Assembly (NCBI GenBank): GCA_020636935.1
Contig: JACJWW010000010.1
Coordinates: forward strand, 16,173-80,172
DNA: 64,000 nt
Origin: Nocardioidaceae bacterium
Lineage (GTDB): Bacteria; Actinomycetota; Actinomycetes; Propionibacteriales; Nocardioidaceae
Reading direction: 5' to 3'
Part shown: in pieces, positions 42,484-52,300 of the stretch
Layout: the number at the start of each line of letters is the position of its first letter
Numbering within the stretch: the stretch's first letter is position 1
Position numbers and translations under genes: made by a program
Notes under the pieces: model-generated
The model's database searches: none
Told to the model about the DNA's origin: nothing
What the model saw: the letters and a program-made list of their open reading frames with translations, nothing else

Positions 42484-43629
42484 TTGGCAGCACGCAATTC
42501 GTTCGGCCTCAACCAGAAGGCAGTCAAACGCCTGCACGCTCAGATGACTTCGGTGTCTGATGATGTCGTCGAGGCGATCATCGAAGAAGTGCCTTACTAC
42601 ACCGATGCGCTCTCTGGGCCGATGGGCCAGATCATCCGCGATGCCGTGCAGGTGGCTCTCACCGGCTTCATCACAGTCGCCTCAAGTAGCGGAGACTCGG
42701 CTCAACCTCGAGCAGCCGCACTCTCGGGTGCCTACGACCTCGGCCGTGGCGAGGCACGTAGCGGCCGCAGCGCCGAGGCGCTCCTGTCGGCCTATCGGAT
42801 CGGGGCCCGGGTCTCCTGGGAGCGGCTGTCCGCCGAGACCGTGCAGGCAGGTGCTGACGGCGCTGCGGTCGCCAACTTCGCCTCCTTGGTCTTCGACTAC
42901 ATCGACCAACTCTCCGCGGCCAGTGTCTCGGGCCACGCCGACGAAACTGCCCGCTCTGGCCAAGCCCGCGAGCGACTCCTCGAAGGGCTCGCCACCGACC
43001 TCCTCGAAGGCACCCTCACCCCTGCACTTGTTGAGCAGACCCAGGCCGCAGAATGGGCGCCACCGGCGACCTTCACCGTCGTACTCGCGCCACGAGAGCA
43101 GGCCCGGTCGGTCATCACCGAGCTGCGTGACGACGTACTCCGTGCCCGCGCCGACTTCCTGGAAGGGTATGTGGTTTTGCTGGTGCCTGACGCCCACGGC
43201 CCGGCGCGGGCCAGGTTGATCCGGCAGTTGCGCAACTGGTCTGCGATCGTTGGCCCGGCCAGGCCTTGGCAGGAAGCGGCTTCGTCGTACGCGAGGGCCG
43301 AGCATGTTCTGGAGTTGGGTCTTGGCCCCGACAGCGAGGCTCACCTGTCGACCTTGATCTTGAACTCCGACCCGATGGCTCTTCGCGACCTCAGGGATCG
43401 CGTGCTTGAGCCACTCTCCGACCTGACCGAGTCGACCCGCGCCAAACTCGTCGAGACGCTGCGAGCTTGGCTGCTCCATCAAGGCCGCCGCGAAGACATC
43501 GCCCGAGTGCTGTTCGTGCATCCTCAGACCGTGCGCTATCGCATTGGTCAACTCCGTGAGGCCTACGGCGACCGCCTCGATGACCCCGCCTGGATCCTCG
43601 ACCTCACGATCGCGCTCGGGGAGGGCTAG
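42484..43629 (+). CDS. PucR-family helix-turn-helix regulator
   Basis: 381 residues, divergent from the desaturase operon over an 87-base gap. The N-terminal part (residues about 1-160) is a helical ligand or signalling domain, the middle a GGDEF-like/CdaR-type region, and the C-terminal helix-turn-helix reads LLHQGRREDIARVLFVHPQTVRYRIGQLREAYG. It probably controls the desaturases in response to membrane or fatty-acid state. The start is TTG 42484; AGGTGA lies just before it. Confidence 0.88.
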   Translation: MAARNSFGLNQKAVKRLHAQMTSVSDDVVEAIIEEVPYYTDALSGPMGQIIRDAVQVALTGFITVASSSGDSAQPRAAALSGAYDLGRGEARSGRSAEALLSAYRIGARVSWERLSAETVQAGADGAAVANFASLVFDYIDQLSAASVSGHADETARSGQARERLLEGLATDLLEGTLTPALVEQTQAAEWAPPATFTVVLAPREQARSVITELRDDVLRARADFLEGYVVLLVPDAHGPARARLIRQLRNWSAIVGPARPWQEAASSYARAEHVLELGLGPDSEAHLSTLILNSDPMALRDLRDRVLEPLSDLTESTRAKLVETLRAWLLHQGRREDIARVLFVHPQTVRYRIGQLREAYGDRLDDPAWILDLTIALGEG

Positions 43630-43637
43630 CCGCTCTC

Positions 43638-43727
43638 GGTTTCACTGGTCACCCAGTGAACTTGGCACGTAGCACCTGAAATTTCACGTGCTGCGTACGA
43701 ACTTCACTGGGCAACCCGTGAAACTGG
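43638..43727. repeat. Three-hairpin repeat, copy A
   Basis: A 90-bp element nine bases past the PucR stop. Arm 1 folds as TTCACTGG-TCAC-CCAGTGAA, the centre as a longer imperfect hairpin (GCACGTAGCAC against GTGCTGCGTAC), and arm 2 as TTCAC...GTGAA. It aligns without gaps to the copy at 53825 at roughly three quarters of positions by eye, and shares layout with the copy at 23734. Confidence 0.75.
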
Positions 43728-43757
43728 ACGGGCCCAAGGCAACTCCCCGGGCGGGGG

Positions 43758-44081
43758 TCACCCAAGCCACACGCCAAACAGGGAGGCGGGCAGGCAGAGG
43801 CCGAGGGTGAGGGCGACATAGGGCCAATTGACTGGGTGGTCGTGCCCCGCGGCTTGTACGGCGAACGCGCTGTAGGTGGTGAGGCCGCCGCAGAAGCCGA
43901 CGCCGATCAGTGCGAGCATGCTGGGCTCGAGGTTGAAGGCGATTGCGCCGAGGATGAATGAGCCGATCACGTTGACGAGCAGGGTTCCCCAGTGCATTTC
44001 GGCTCGGTCAAGCAGGTGCCCGGCGAGATAACGTACGCCGGATCCGATCGCGGCCCCGAGCATCACGAGTAGTGGCGTCAT
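43758..44081 (-). CDS. crcB: Fluoride channel subunit CrcB (short)
   Basis: 107 residues with four hydrophobic helices. LVNVIGSFILGAI and GFCGGLTTYSAFAVQA carry the Asn and TTxS residues that line the Fluc pore. Its start overlaps the stop of the second crcB (ATGA). Fluoride exit through a dual-topology pair is likely. No fluoride riboswitch-like leader was seen. Confidence 0.9.
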   Translation of the reverse strand: MTPLLVMLGAAIGSGVRYLAGHLLDRAEMHWGTLLVNVIGSFILGAIAFNLEPSMLALIGVGFCGGLTTYSAFAVQAAGHDHPVNWPYVALTLGLCLPASLFGVWLG

Positions 44082-44485
44082 TCGTCGCCGCCTTCCTCAG
44101 CGAAGTCGGCGGCTTCAGTTGGGGCCACCGCCCGGCCAGCGAGTCGCACGAGCGGGAGGGTGATCACTGCCGTGGCGACGAACACCATCAAGTGGAGTGG
44201 GCGCGCGCCCGGGGACAGTAGTGCGGCACCCGACATCGTGGTGAAGCCCCCCAAGATGCCGGTGCCCAAGAAGACCGGCAGCAGTGAGTGACGTCGTACG
44301 ACGCCCACGTGCGGCAGCAGGGCCAGCGCCAGCGAGCCGACCACGTTGATCGCCATGGTGGTCCACAGGGCCGAGCCGATGCTGAGAGTCAGGCCCCATC
44401 GAGCCAGTGCGCCGATGGCGCCGCCAGCGGCTGCAGCCCAAAGACCCCAGCTGAGTTTCGGCGCGACAGCAGCGGGAGGAGGCAC
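44078..44485 (-). CDS. crcB: Fluoride channel subunit CrcB (long)
   Basis: 135 residues, paralogue of the next gene. MAINVVGSLALALL and GTGILGGFTTMSGAALLSP hold the family motif. It would pair with the short subunit as a heterodimer. It starts at ATG 44485, divergent from ndh; 97 bases separate the two starts. Confidence 0.88.
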   Translation of the reverse strand: MPPPAAVAPKLSWGLWAAAAGGAIGALARWGLTLSIGSALWTTMAINVVGSLALALLPHVGVVRRHSLLPVFLGTGILGGFTTMSGAALLSPGARPLHLMVFVATAVITLPLVRLAGRAVAPTEAADFAEEGGDE

Positions 44486-44582
44486 GCGTCCATCATGGCG
44501 CAGCAGCGATCATCACACTGGGGTGCCTGAGATCACGGCGCCACAATTTCCTTCAAGCCTGATGCTTTGGGAAAATCGTGAG

Positions 44583-45956
44583 GTGGACACTGAGACGACC
44601 CAGCGCCATCGAGTCGTGGTGATCGGCTCTGGTTTTGGAGGCCTGTTCGCCACCAAGACCCTGAAGCGCGCAGACGTTGATGTGACGATGATCGCCAAGA
44701 CGTCACATCATCTTTTCCAGCCTCTGCTCTATCAAGTGACCACTGGCATCCTCTCCGAAGGTGAGATCGCTCCGCCCACGCGCGAGGTGTTGGCAAAGCA
44801 AAAGAATGCCCAAGTGCTGCTCGGTGAGGTCGACGAGATCGATCTGGCCAACCGCACGGTGTCGCACCACGTCTTGGGTCGGCGTACGACGACCCCCTAT
44901 GACTCCTTGGTCGTGGCAGCCGGCGCGGGCCAGTCGTATTTCGGTCATGACGAGTTTGCGCGCTATGCCCCGGGCATGAAGTCGATCGATGATGCCCTAG
45001 AGCTAAGGGCTCGCATCTTCGGTGCTTATGAATACGCCGAGGTCTCCGCCAATCGTGGCGAGGAGATCGACCATCTGATGACCTTCGTGGTGGTCGGTGC
45101 CGGACCCACCGGTGTGGAGATGGCCGGGCAGATCGCCGAGCTCGCCCACAAGACCTTGCCCACCAACTTTCGGGCGATCGACACCCGTAAGTCGCGGGTG
45201 ATCCTGATCGACGGGGCCGACCAGGTGCTGCCTCCCTTCGGAGAGAAGTTGGGTGCGAAAACCCAGCAGGCATTGGAGAAACTCGGCGTTGAGGTGCGGC
45301 TCAACACCTTGGTCACCGACGTGGATGAGCGGGGTTTGACGATCAGGCACACCGAGACCGGCGAGCAGGAGTACGTCGATGCCGTCACCAAGGTGTGGGC
45401 CGCGGGAGTGCAGGCTTCCCCGTTGACCAAGACCTTGAGCGAGCAGACCGGTGCCGAGCTGGATCGCGCTGGCCGGATCGCAGTCAACCCCGATCTCACC
45501 CTGCCCGGGCATCCGGAGGTCTTCGTGGTTGGCGACATGATCGACCTCGATGGTCTGCCTGGTGTGGCTCAGGTCGCGATCCAGGGTGCTCGCTATTCGG
45601 CGACGGAGATCAAGCGGCGACTCAAGGGCAAGCCTGCCCAAGAGCCGTTCAAGTATTTTGACAAGGGGTCGATGGCGACCATCTCACGGTTCAATGCCGT
45701 AGCGATGGTCGGCAAGCTGCGACTGACGGGCATGCTTGCCTGGTTGATGTGGTTGGTCGTGCATCTGGTCTACATGACGGGCTTCAAGAATCAAGTCACC
45801 GCCTTGATCCGCTGGGCGGTCACTTTCATCGGCAATGATCGTTCTGAGCGCGCGGTGACCATGCAGCAGCTCTTCGCCAGACAGGCGATCGAGAGGTTGA
45901 AGAGCGGGCCGGCCTCGCTGATCTCTGATGACGATCAGCGGGCTTCCTCGAGTTGA
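44583..45956 (+). CDS. ndh: Type II NADH dehydrogenase
   Basis: 457 residues. It feeds electrons from NADH to the quinone pool without pumping protons. The FAD loop VVVIGSGFGGLFATKTL is at the N-terminus, the NADH loop FVVVGAGPTGVEMAGQIAEL in the middle, and GHPEVFVVGDMIDLDG precedes the quinone-site region. A C-terminal membrane-binding stretch (LTGMLAWLMWLVVHLVYM) follows. GTG 44583 is chosen because the frame further upstream overlaps the divergent crcB; ATG 44562 is possible. Confidence 0.93.
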   Translation: MDTETTQRHRVVVIGSGFGGLFATKTLKRADVDVTMIAKTSHHLFQPLLYQVTTGILSEGEIAPPTREVLAKQKNAQVLLGEVDEIDLANRTVSHHVLGRRTTTPYDSLVVAAGAGQSYFGHDEFARYAPGMKSIDDALELRARIFGAYEYAEVSANRGEEIDHLMTFVVVGAGPTGVEMAGQIAELAHKTLPTNFRAIDTRKSRVILIDGADQVLPPFGEKLGAKTQQALEKLGVEVRLNTLVTDVDERGLTIRHTETGEQEYVDAVTKVWAAGVQASPLTKTLSEQTGAELDRAGRIAVNPDLTLPGHPEVFVVGDMIDLDGLPGVAQVAIQGARYSATEIKRRLKGKPAQEPFKYFDKGSMATISRFNAVAMVGKLRLTGMLAWLMWLVVHLVYMTGFKNQVTALIRWAVTFIGNDRSERAVTMQQLFARQAIERLKSGPASLISDDDQRASSS

Positions 45957-46616
45957 TCACTCAAACCTGGATGGGGAGATCACCTCTCGTGCCCACCTGG
46001 GCATGATGAACAGCCCCTCGGTCTCGATGGTTGGCTCGCCACCTACAGGCCCGAGTTGTCCCTTGACGATGGTCTTGATCCCGTCGGTGGAGTCGATCCA
46101 TGCGCTGGCTTCAAGGTCGCCAAGTGGTGTGGGCTTGCGATAATGAGTAGTCAGATAGGCGGTCATCCCTGGGCGCCCTCCGGCCGCGGCGGCTTCTCCC
46201 ATGACTTGGTCCATGATCAGGGCACTCACTCCGCCGTGCACCAAGGTCGGAGGCCCTTCATATAGGGCGTTCAGGTGAAACTTCGCCCAAGCGCGACCGT
46301 CGTCGCTGCGCTCGGTGTGCAGGGGTACGGCGATCGGATTGCGCATCCCGACGACGGCGTTGCCATAAGCGCGTACGCCACCGTCCTTGTTGACTTGTAC
46401 GCCGAAAGAGTCGGGGATCATCTCTTCGCGAAGGAGCGCGTCGATCTCTTTGAGTCGAGCGATCGCGTCGTTGACCTTGGCGGGCGGGATCGTCGTACGC
46501 AGGCTGGCTTCGTTGAGTGAACGCATCGTGTCGGCGAGGCCGCCGTAGACTTCGCGTTCTTCGGCCAGTTGGTCTTCGGTCAACTCAACTTCGCTATAGA
46601 TGTCAGCCACAACCAA
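45957..46616 (-). CDS. PaaI-family hotdog thioesterase
   Basis: 219 residues. A helical N-terminal region (about 100 residues) precedes the hotdog fold: LYEGPPTLVHGGVSALIMDQVMG carries the acyl-CoA motif with His-Gly-Gly and acidic residue, and TAYLTTHYRKPTPLGDLEASAW follows. It would hydrolyse acyl-CoA thioesters. The stop lies directly next to the ndh stop, convergently. ATG 46616 is the first start. Confidence 0.85.
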   Translation of the reverse strand: MVVADIYSEVELTEDQLAEEREVYGGLADTMRSLNEASLRTTIPPAKVNDAIARLKEIDALLREEMIPDSFGVQVNKDGGVRAYGNAVVGMRNPIAVPLHTERSDDGRAWAKFHLNALYEGPPTLVHGGVSALIMDQVMGEAAAAGGRPGMTAYLTTHYRKPTPLGDLEASAWIDSTDGIKTIVKGQLGPVGGEPTIETEGLFIMPRWAREVISPSRFE

Positions 46617-46745
46617 ATCATAGCCGCTCCAAGATGTGACAGGAGGGCGTTGACTGTCACACGCCCAGATCCAAAATCGGTGGTGTGAGGCCTGTCACAT
46701 CAAGGGGTCGGCTAGTCTTTCTGCGATCGCTCCGCTGATGGGCGA

Positions 46746-46818
46746 GGGCCTCTAGCTCAATTGGCAGAGCAGCGGACTTTTAATCCGCGGGTTGTGGGTT
46801 CGAGTCCCACGGGGCCCA
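46746..46818 (+). tRNA. tRNA-Lys (TTT)
   Basis: 73 bases; acceptor GGGCCTC pairs with GGGGCCC (one T-G pair), discriminator A. The anticodon loop is CTTTTAA (TTT) with T-arm GTGGG-TTCGAGT-CCCAC. Stands alone upstream of the lipoprotein pair; no integrase or duplicated 3' end nearby. Confidence 0.97.
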
Positions 46819-47095
46819 CTTCTTCTTTGCGCCCTTGGCCGATGCTGTTGAGGGCCTTGCGGCTCCGCATTCAAACTGCGTAAACGCGCGATCCCCGATG
46901 AAGATAGGGAACTGAGAGTCTCAAATCTGCTCCCCGCAAACCGAGATGATCAGTGGACTAGCCCCCCGAGTGGCGTTGAGCCGGTCCTCCTTGACCCTTC
47001 AATGTGACGGCGATTACGTTCGGTCGATCCATAGTCCAAGTTGGGTGGGCCGTGGGCTATTTCCAAACGGAAAGCTTATGAAGGGATATCAATCC
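46819..47095 (+). other. Long leader of the first PKD lipoprotein gene
   Basis: No gene seen in 277 bases. A 7-bp pair TGGACTA (46954-46960) and TAGTCCA (47032-47038) encloses about 70 bases; CCCCCC right behind the first arm could meet GGGTGGGC right behind the second, suggesting a folded leader. It ends in AAGGGA, the likely ribosome site. Confidence 0.45.
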
Positions 47096-49183
47096 ATGAA
47101 CTCACGTTCGCGTCGCTTCGCCGCGAGCCTGGTGGCTGTTGTGGGCCTCGTTGCCGCGGGGTGTTCGACCACCCCCGGTGGCCCCGATCCGCAGGCCCCG
47201 GTCGCAGCAATCCAGGCGGTGCCCACCACGGGCACGGCGCCTTTGACCGTTGACTTCGGGTCAGTTGGCTCAAACGACCCCGATGGCACCATCTCCACGT
47301 ACTCGTGGAACTTCGGTGATGGTTCGCCCCTGGAGAATGGTCCGGGTGCTACTCACATCTACACCGCTCCAGGCAACTTCACCGCGACCTTGATCGTCAC
47401 CGACAACTCAGGCATGACTGGATCGGCGACCACCAATATCAACGTGGTTGATCCCGGATCAGGCTGTGCAGCCAACCCCGATCCGCTCGATGCCAATGGC
47501 GATGACACCAACTGTGACGGTGTCGACGGCATTGCGCTGGCGCAGGTGTTGGTCGATGCGGGCAGCGGCTCCGATGTCGGCGCTTGCGGCACGGTCGTCA
47601 AGCCATGCGCCACCATCGCCAACGGTGTTGCCACTGCAACGGCAGCTGGCAAGAACATCATCTTGGTCACGGCTGGTGACTACGATGCGTTCGACATCAC
47701 CAATGGTCGGATCGTCCGCGGCGGCTACAACCCCACCTTCAACGGTCGGATTCCCGCCGGTACTCGCGTGCATGGTGCCCTCGACAGCGCCAACAACACC
47801 TACTACGGCGTGCGCGCCAACAACATCACCTCGGTGACCAAGCTGCTCGACCTGAAGATCAATGCCGAAGGCCAGGCCGGTACGGCTGCCAGCGGCGTGA
47901 TCGTCAAGAACGCCAGCGCCAAGGTCGTCTTGGACAATGTCACCGCGACTGCAGGTCAGGGCGTCAACCCGACCGGTGTCTTGGCCGACAACAACTCCAA
48001 GGTTGAGATCCTCAACTCCGCCATTTCGTCGGGTACGGCGACTGGTGCCGGCTCTGATGCCTACGGTGTCCGTGCCCTCGACGGCTCCAACGTGACCGTC
48101 AATGGCGGCACGATCGAGGCCGCTGCGGGTGTCAATGGCAACGATGCCTCTGCTGGAGCACCCGCGACTCCCGCCAAGGCATGTGACGGCGGTAACGGCT
48201 ATGCCGGTGCATTCGAAATCATCGACGGCATTGGTGTCCAGGGGCTGGGCGGCTCGTCCTGCAACCCGTGGTTCACCACTGTCACCAATGGCGGCAATGG
48301 CGGCGTTGGTGGAGACGGAAGTGCCCCAGGCGCCAACGGTGTCAAGGGTGGCCAGGGCGTTGGAGCCAATGGCGGCAACGGTGGCTGTGGCTCTGTTGTT
48401 GGATGTGGTTCGCAGGCAACCGGCGGTGCTGGTGGCCAGGGCGGTGCGGCTGGTGCGGCCGGTGCCGCAGGTGCCAACGACCTGACCACGGCCGGTGCAA
48501 CTTGGGCTGGCGGCAACGGTGGCAATGGAAGCAACGGCGCTGAAGGCGGCGGCGGCGGCGGTGGCGGTGGCGGTTCGTCCGCTGCGGCCATGGGCGGCGG
48601 CGGCGGTGCCGGCGGTGCCGGTGGCGCATCAGGCTTGGGTGCCACCCAGGGTGGCCAGGCAGGCGGCGGCTCCTTCGGCGTGTACGCCGTTAACTCCACC
48701 GCCAACCTCACCAACGTGGCTGTGACGGTCGCTTCTGGTGGCAACGGTGGCAAGGGCTCAACTGGCGGCGCTGGCGGCGCTGGCGGCAATGGCGGCAAGG
48801 GCGGCGCTCCCGAGTGCTGTGAAGCCGGTGGCGGTGGCGGCGGCGGTGCCGGCGCAGGCGCTGGTGGCGGTGGCGGAGCCGGTGGCGGCGCCGGTGGCCC
48901 GGCCATCGCGGTCCTCCACAACGGCACTGGCTCGCTGACCACGACCAGCGTGGTCACCTCCCTCCCCGCGGCATCCGGCACCGGTGGTGCAGGTGGCACC
49001 GGTGGTGCCGGCGGCGCGGCTGGCGCACTCGGCGCTGGCGGCCCGAAGAGCCCCGTGACGCTGTTCAACCGCAAGGGCGGTGACGGTGGTGCTGGCGGCG
49101 CAGGTGTTGCCGGTGCAACCGGCAATGCTGGTGCAGCCGGACAGCTGTTGAAGTTCTGGGACAACGGCACAGCCACTCCCTGA
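47096..49183 (+). CDS. Lipoprotein with one PKD domain, MopE-like motif and PGRS-like tail
   Basis: 695 residues. The lipobox LVAAGCS places the lipid on Cys23. One PKD domain follows (about residues 36-115; VGSNDPDGTISTYSWNFGDGSP). Next comes NPDPLDANGDDTNCDGVDG, a shortened MopE-like metal-binding motif, then a region predicted to form a right-handed beta-helix (ILVTAGDYDAFDITNG, VRGGYNPTFNG), then about 280 residues of GGNGG/GGAGG-type sequence with Cys pairs. It ends LLKFWDNGTATP. AAGGGA ahead of ATG 47096 decides the start. Extracytoplasmic and membrane-tethered; function unknown, perhaps surface matrix or metal binding. Confidence 0.87.
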   Translation: MNSRSRRFAASLVAVVGLVAAGCSTTPGGPDPQAPVAAIQAVPTTGTAPLTVDFGSVGSNDPDGTISTYSWNFGDGSPLENGPGATHIYTAPGNFTATLIVTDNSGMTGSATTNINVVDPGSGCAANPDPLDANGDDTNCDGVDGIALAQVLVDAGSGSDVGACGTVVKPCATIANGVATATAAGKNIILVTAGDYDAFDITNGRIVRGGYNPTFNGRIPAGTRVHGALDSANNTYYGVRANNITSVTKLLDLKINAEGQAGTAASGVIVKNASAKVVLDNVTATAGQGVNPTGVLADNNSKVEILNSAISSGTATGAGSDAYGVRALDGSNVTVNGGTIEAAAGVNGNDASAGAPATPAKACDGGNGYAGAFEIIDGIGVQGLGGSSCNPWFTTVTNGGNGGVGGDGSAPGANGVKGGQGVGANGGNGGCGSVVGCGSQATGGAGGQGGAAGAAGAAGANDLTTAGATWAGGNGGNGSNGAEGGGGGGGGGGSSAAAMGGGGGAGGAGGASGLGATQGGQAGGGSFGVYAVNSTANLTNVAVTVASGGNGGKGSTGGAGGAGGNGGKGGAPECCEAGGGGGGGAGAGAGGGGGAGGGAGGPAIAVLHNGTGSLTTTSVVTSLPAASGTGGAGGTGGAGGAAGALGAGGPKSPVTLFNRKGGDGGAGGAGVAGATGNAGAAGQLLKFWDNGTATP

Positions 49184-49196
49184 TCACGAAACACAT

Positions 49197-49230
49197 CGGT
49201 GGGCCGGTGGTACACACCACCGGCCCACCG
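49197..49230 (+). terminator. Terminator after the first PKD lipoprotein
   Basis: A perfect 14-bp GC-rich stem (49197-49210 with 49217-49230) and 6-base loop, 13 bases past the stop and followed by CTTTCAC. Effective despite a poor T-run. Confidence 0.8.
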
Positions 49231-49244
49231 CTTTCACAGACTTC

Positions 49245-49290
49245 GGACCATTTCCCCTCGGCATCTCGTTGATGCGGTAGGTCCGGGAAA
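49245..49290 (+). promoter_or_regulatory. Possible pseudoknot leader of the second PKD lipoprotein
   Basis: GGACC (49245-49249) can pair with GGTCC (49280-49284), TTTCCC (49251-49256) with GGGAAA (49285-49290), and GCATC (49261-49265) with GATGC (49271-49275). Together they make an H-type pseudoknot with an internal hairpin. It lies about 100 bases before the start of the 1208-residue lipoprotein gene. Confidence 0.4.
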
Positions 49291-49308
49291 CAAGCAGTAA
49301 CTCTGTAA

Positions 49309-49340
49309 AGCAGTACCTCCTCAGAGCAGTACCTCCTCAA
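49309..49340 (+). repeat. 16-bp direct repeat containing CCTCCT
   Basis: AGCAGTACCTCCTCAG occurs at 49309-49324 and again, with the last base A, at 49325-49340, about 40 bases ahead of the ribosome site of the second lipoprotein gene. Confidence 0.85.
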
Positions 49341-49394
49341 GAACAGGGCGGCCCCCGGGTAGGGCGGGGCGACGTTAACGAAGGGAAGCAAAAG

Positions 49395-52300
49395 ATGAAG
49401 GTTCGAGCGCGGCGGATAGCCGCCAGCCTGATCGCAACGGTAGGTCTCGTTGCGGCCGGCTGCTCCACAACTCCAGGTGGTACACCGCCTGTGGCAGTCA
49501 TGTCTGCAACACCAGATAGTGGTGTCGCGCCCCTGACTGTCAATTTCAACTCCGCAGGCTCGAACGACCCCGATGGGTCGATTTCGTCGTACGCCTGGGA
49601 CTTCGGTGATGGTGGTACGGCGACTGGCTCCACCGCCACCCACAACTACGGCGCACCGGGCGTGTACACCGCCAAGCTGACCGTGACCGACAACTCCGGC
49701 TTGACCGGCTCGATCACAAAGCAGATCACCGCCACCTCGGCGAGCAATCTGCCTCCGGTGGCCAAGGCCGGAGCCACTCCGAAGAATGGCACCGCGCCTC
49801 TGGCCGTGGCCTTCTCCTCGGCTGGCACCAATGACCCCGATGGCACGGTTGCGTCATACGAGTGGACCTTCGGCGACGGATCGCCCAAGGACACCAGCGC
49901 CAACCCCAATCACACCTACACCGTCGCCGGCAACTATGTCGCGACCTTGAAGGTCACTGACAACGGTGGCGCTGTTGGCACCGACACGGTGACCATCAAC
50001 GTGGGTGCCAACCAGCCTCCGACGGCGTCGGCGAGCGCGACCCCGACCTCGGGCAAGGTGCCCTTGGCCGTGGCCTTCTCCTCAACTGGATCTGCCGATC
50101 CTGAGGGTGGCGCACTGACCTATGCCTGGAACTTCGGCGATGGTGACACCTCCACGTCGGCCAACCCAAATCACACCTACACCGCGGTGGGCGTCTACTC
50201 GGCTGCTTTGACGGTGACTGACACTGAGGGCCAGTCCGACACCAAGACGGTCACGGTCACGGTCAACGCAAACCAGCCGCCGGTGTCCATCCCGAATGCG
50301 GATGTGACCGCGGGCCAGGCACCGTTGACGGTCAACTTCAATGGCGGAGACTCCAACGACCCCGATGGCACGATCGTGTCCTACCTGTGGGACTTCGGTG
50401 GTGGCAACACCTCGACTGCGCAGAACCCGACGTACACCTTCGGTAGCCAAGGCGCCAAGGTCGTGACCTTGAAGGTCACCGACGACGATGGCGCGACCGA
50501 CACTGCGTCGATCACGATCAACGTGTCTGCTCAGCCAAATGTGCCCCCCACGGCACAGGCAGCAGCGACCTCGCCGAAGACCGGAGTGGCACCGCACACG
50601 GTGACCTTCTCATCGGCTGGTTCAGCTGACAGCGACGGCACGATCGTGTCCTACAACTGGCAGTTTGGTGATGGTGGTTCGTCCAACCAGGCCAACCCCA
50701 GCCACACCTACACGCTGGCGGGCAGCTACACGGCCACGCTGACTGTCACCGACAATGCCGGTGGCACAGCTAGCGCGACTGTGACCGGCATTGAGATCGC
50801 TCCCAACCAGGCTCCAACTGCCAATGCGTCGGCAACCCCGACCGTGGGCAAGGCGCCCCTGGCTGTGGCCTTCTCCTCAGCTGGCTCTTCTGACCCCGAG
50901 GGGCAAACGCTCACCTACGAGTGGACCTTCGGCGACGGATCGCCCAGCTCCAATGCAGCCAACCCCAATCACACCTACACCGCTGCGGGCACTCACACCG
51001 CTACCCTGAAGGTGACCGATACGGCTGGCGCATTCGACACCAAGCAGGTCGTGATCACGGCCAACGCCAACGTGGCTCCCACCGCGGCATTCAACGCAAC
51101 TCCAGCCTCGGGCCCGCGCCCCTTGTTGGTCTCGCTTGATGCCTCCAACTCCGCAGATGCTGATGGCAATATCGTCAGCTATGCCTGGGACTTCGGCGAC
51201 GGCACCAATGGCACCGGCAAGAACGTGACCCACACGTTTGCAGCCAACGCCACGCCGTACACCGTCACCTTGACCGTCACCGATGACAATGGCGCGACCG
51301 ATACTGCAACCACGCAGATCACGGTGTACGTCGATGACGATGGCGACGGGGTCTCCCCGCCGGCTGACTGCAACGACGCCGATGCCAACACCTACCCAGG
51401 TGCTGCCGACCCGCTCGATGGGGTCGACCAGAACTGTGACGGTGTTGACGGCACGCTGGCCAACAACATCATGGTGAGCATCTCCAGTGGCGCTGACAGC
51501 GGCTCCTGTGGCACGGTCGCAAGCCCGTGTGCCTCGATCGCCAAGGGCATCACGCGCGCCGGTGACACTGGTCGCACGGTCATCTTGGTCGCCGGCGGCA
51601 ACTACGACGCCTTCGATCTGGGCAATGGTCTGACCGTCCGTGGTGGCTATAACGGCACCTTCAACGGCAACGGTGCGGCCACGGTCGTCAACGGCAAGCT
51701 CGACTCTGGCGTCTACTACGGCGTCCGCGTCAATGGCGCGACGACCGCGTCGAAGCTGGCGAAGCTGTCCATCAATGCCGGTGGCGCCAGTGGCGTCGCC
51801 TCCAATGGTGTGGTGATCACTGCTTCGACTGCCCTGGTGACTCTCGATCAGGTGACCTCAACCGCAGGCACCGGCCTCAACCCGGCCGGCGTCGTTGTTG
51901 ACGGCTCGCAGGTCAAGGTCAAGGACTCCACGATCAACTCCGGTACGGCGACAGGTGCTGGATCCAGCGCCTATGGCATCCGGGTTGTCAACGGGTCCAA
52001 TGTCGATGTCTCCGACTCGTCGGTGACCGCCTCAGCTGGTGTCAATGGTGCGGACGCATCAGCCGCCGCACCTACAGCGCCGGGCCAGGCTTGTGCAGGC
52101 CCGAACGGCGCTAACGCGAGCGGGCCCAGTTCGCCCGGTGCGGGAGGTGTCTCGTGCGGCGGTGCTGGTGTGACTCGCGGTGGCTCCGGTGGCACCGGCG
52201 GCGACTACTCCGATCCTGGTGCTGCTGGTGAAAACGGTGGCGGCGGGGCTGCTGGCGGTAACGGTGGCTGCGGCTCGTACTTCGGTTGTGGCACGAGCGC

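Noticed and set aside
44346..44582. N-terminal extension of ndh
   Set aside because: It is antisense to crcB and lacks NDH-2 similarity.
44486..44582. Fluoride riboswitch ahead of crcB
   Set aside because: I looked for the crcB-motif conserved bases in the leader and did not see them.
48199..49215. Long Pro-rich reading frame on the minus strand
   Set aside because: It mirrors the Gly-rich codons of the lipoprotein on the plus strand and has no start site or family of its own.
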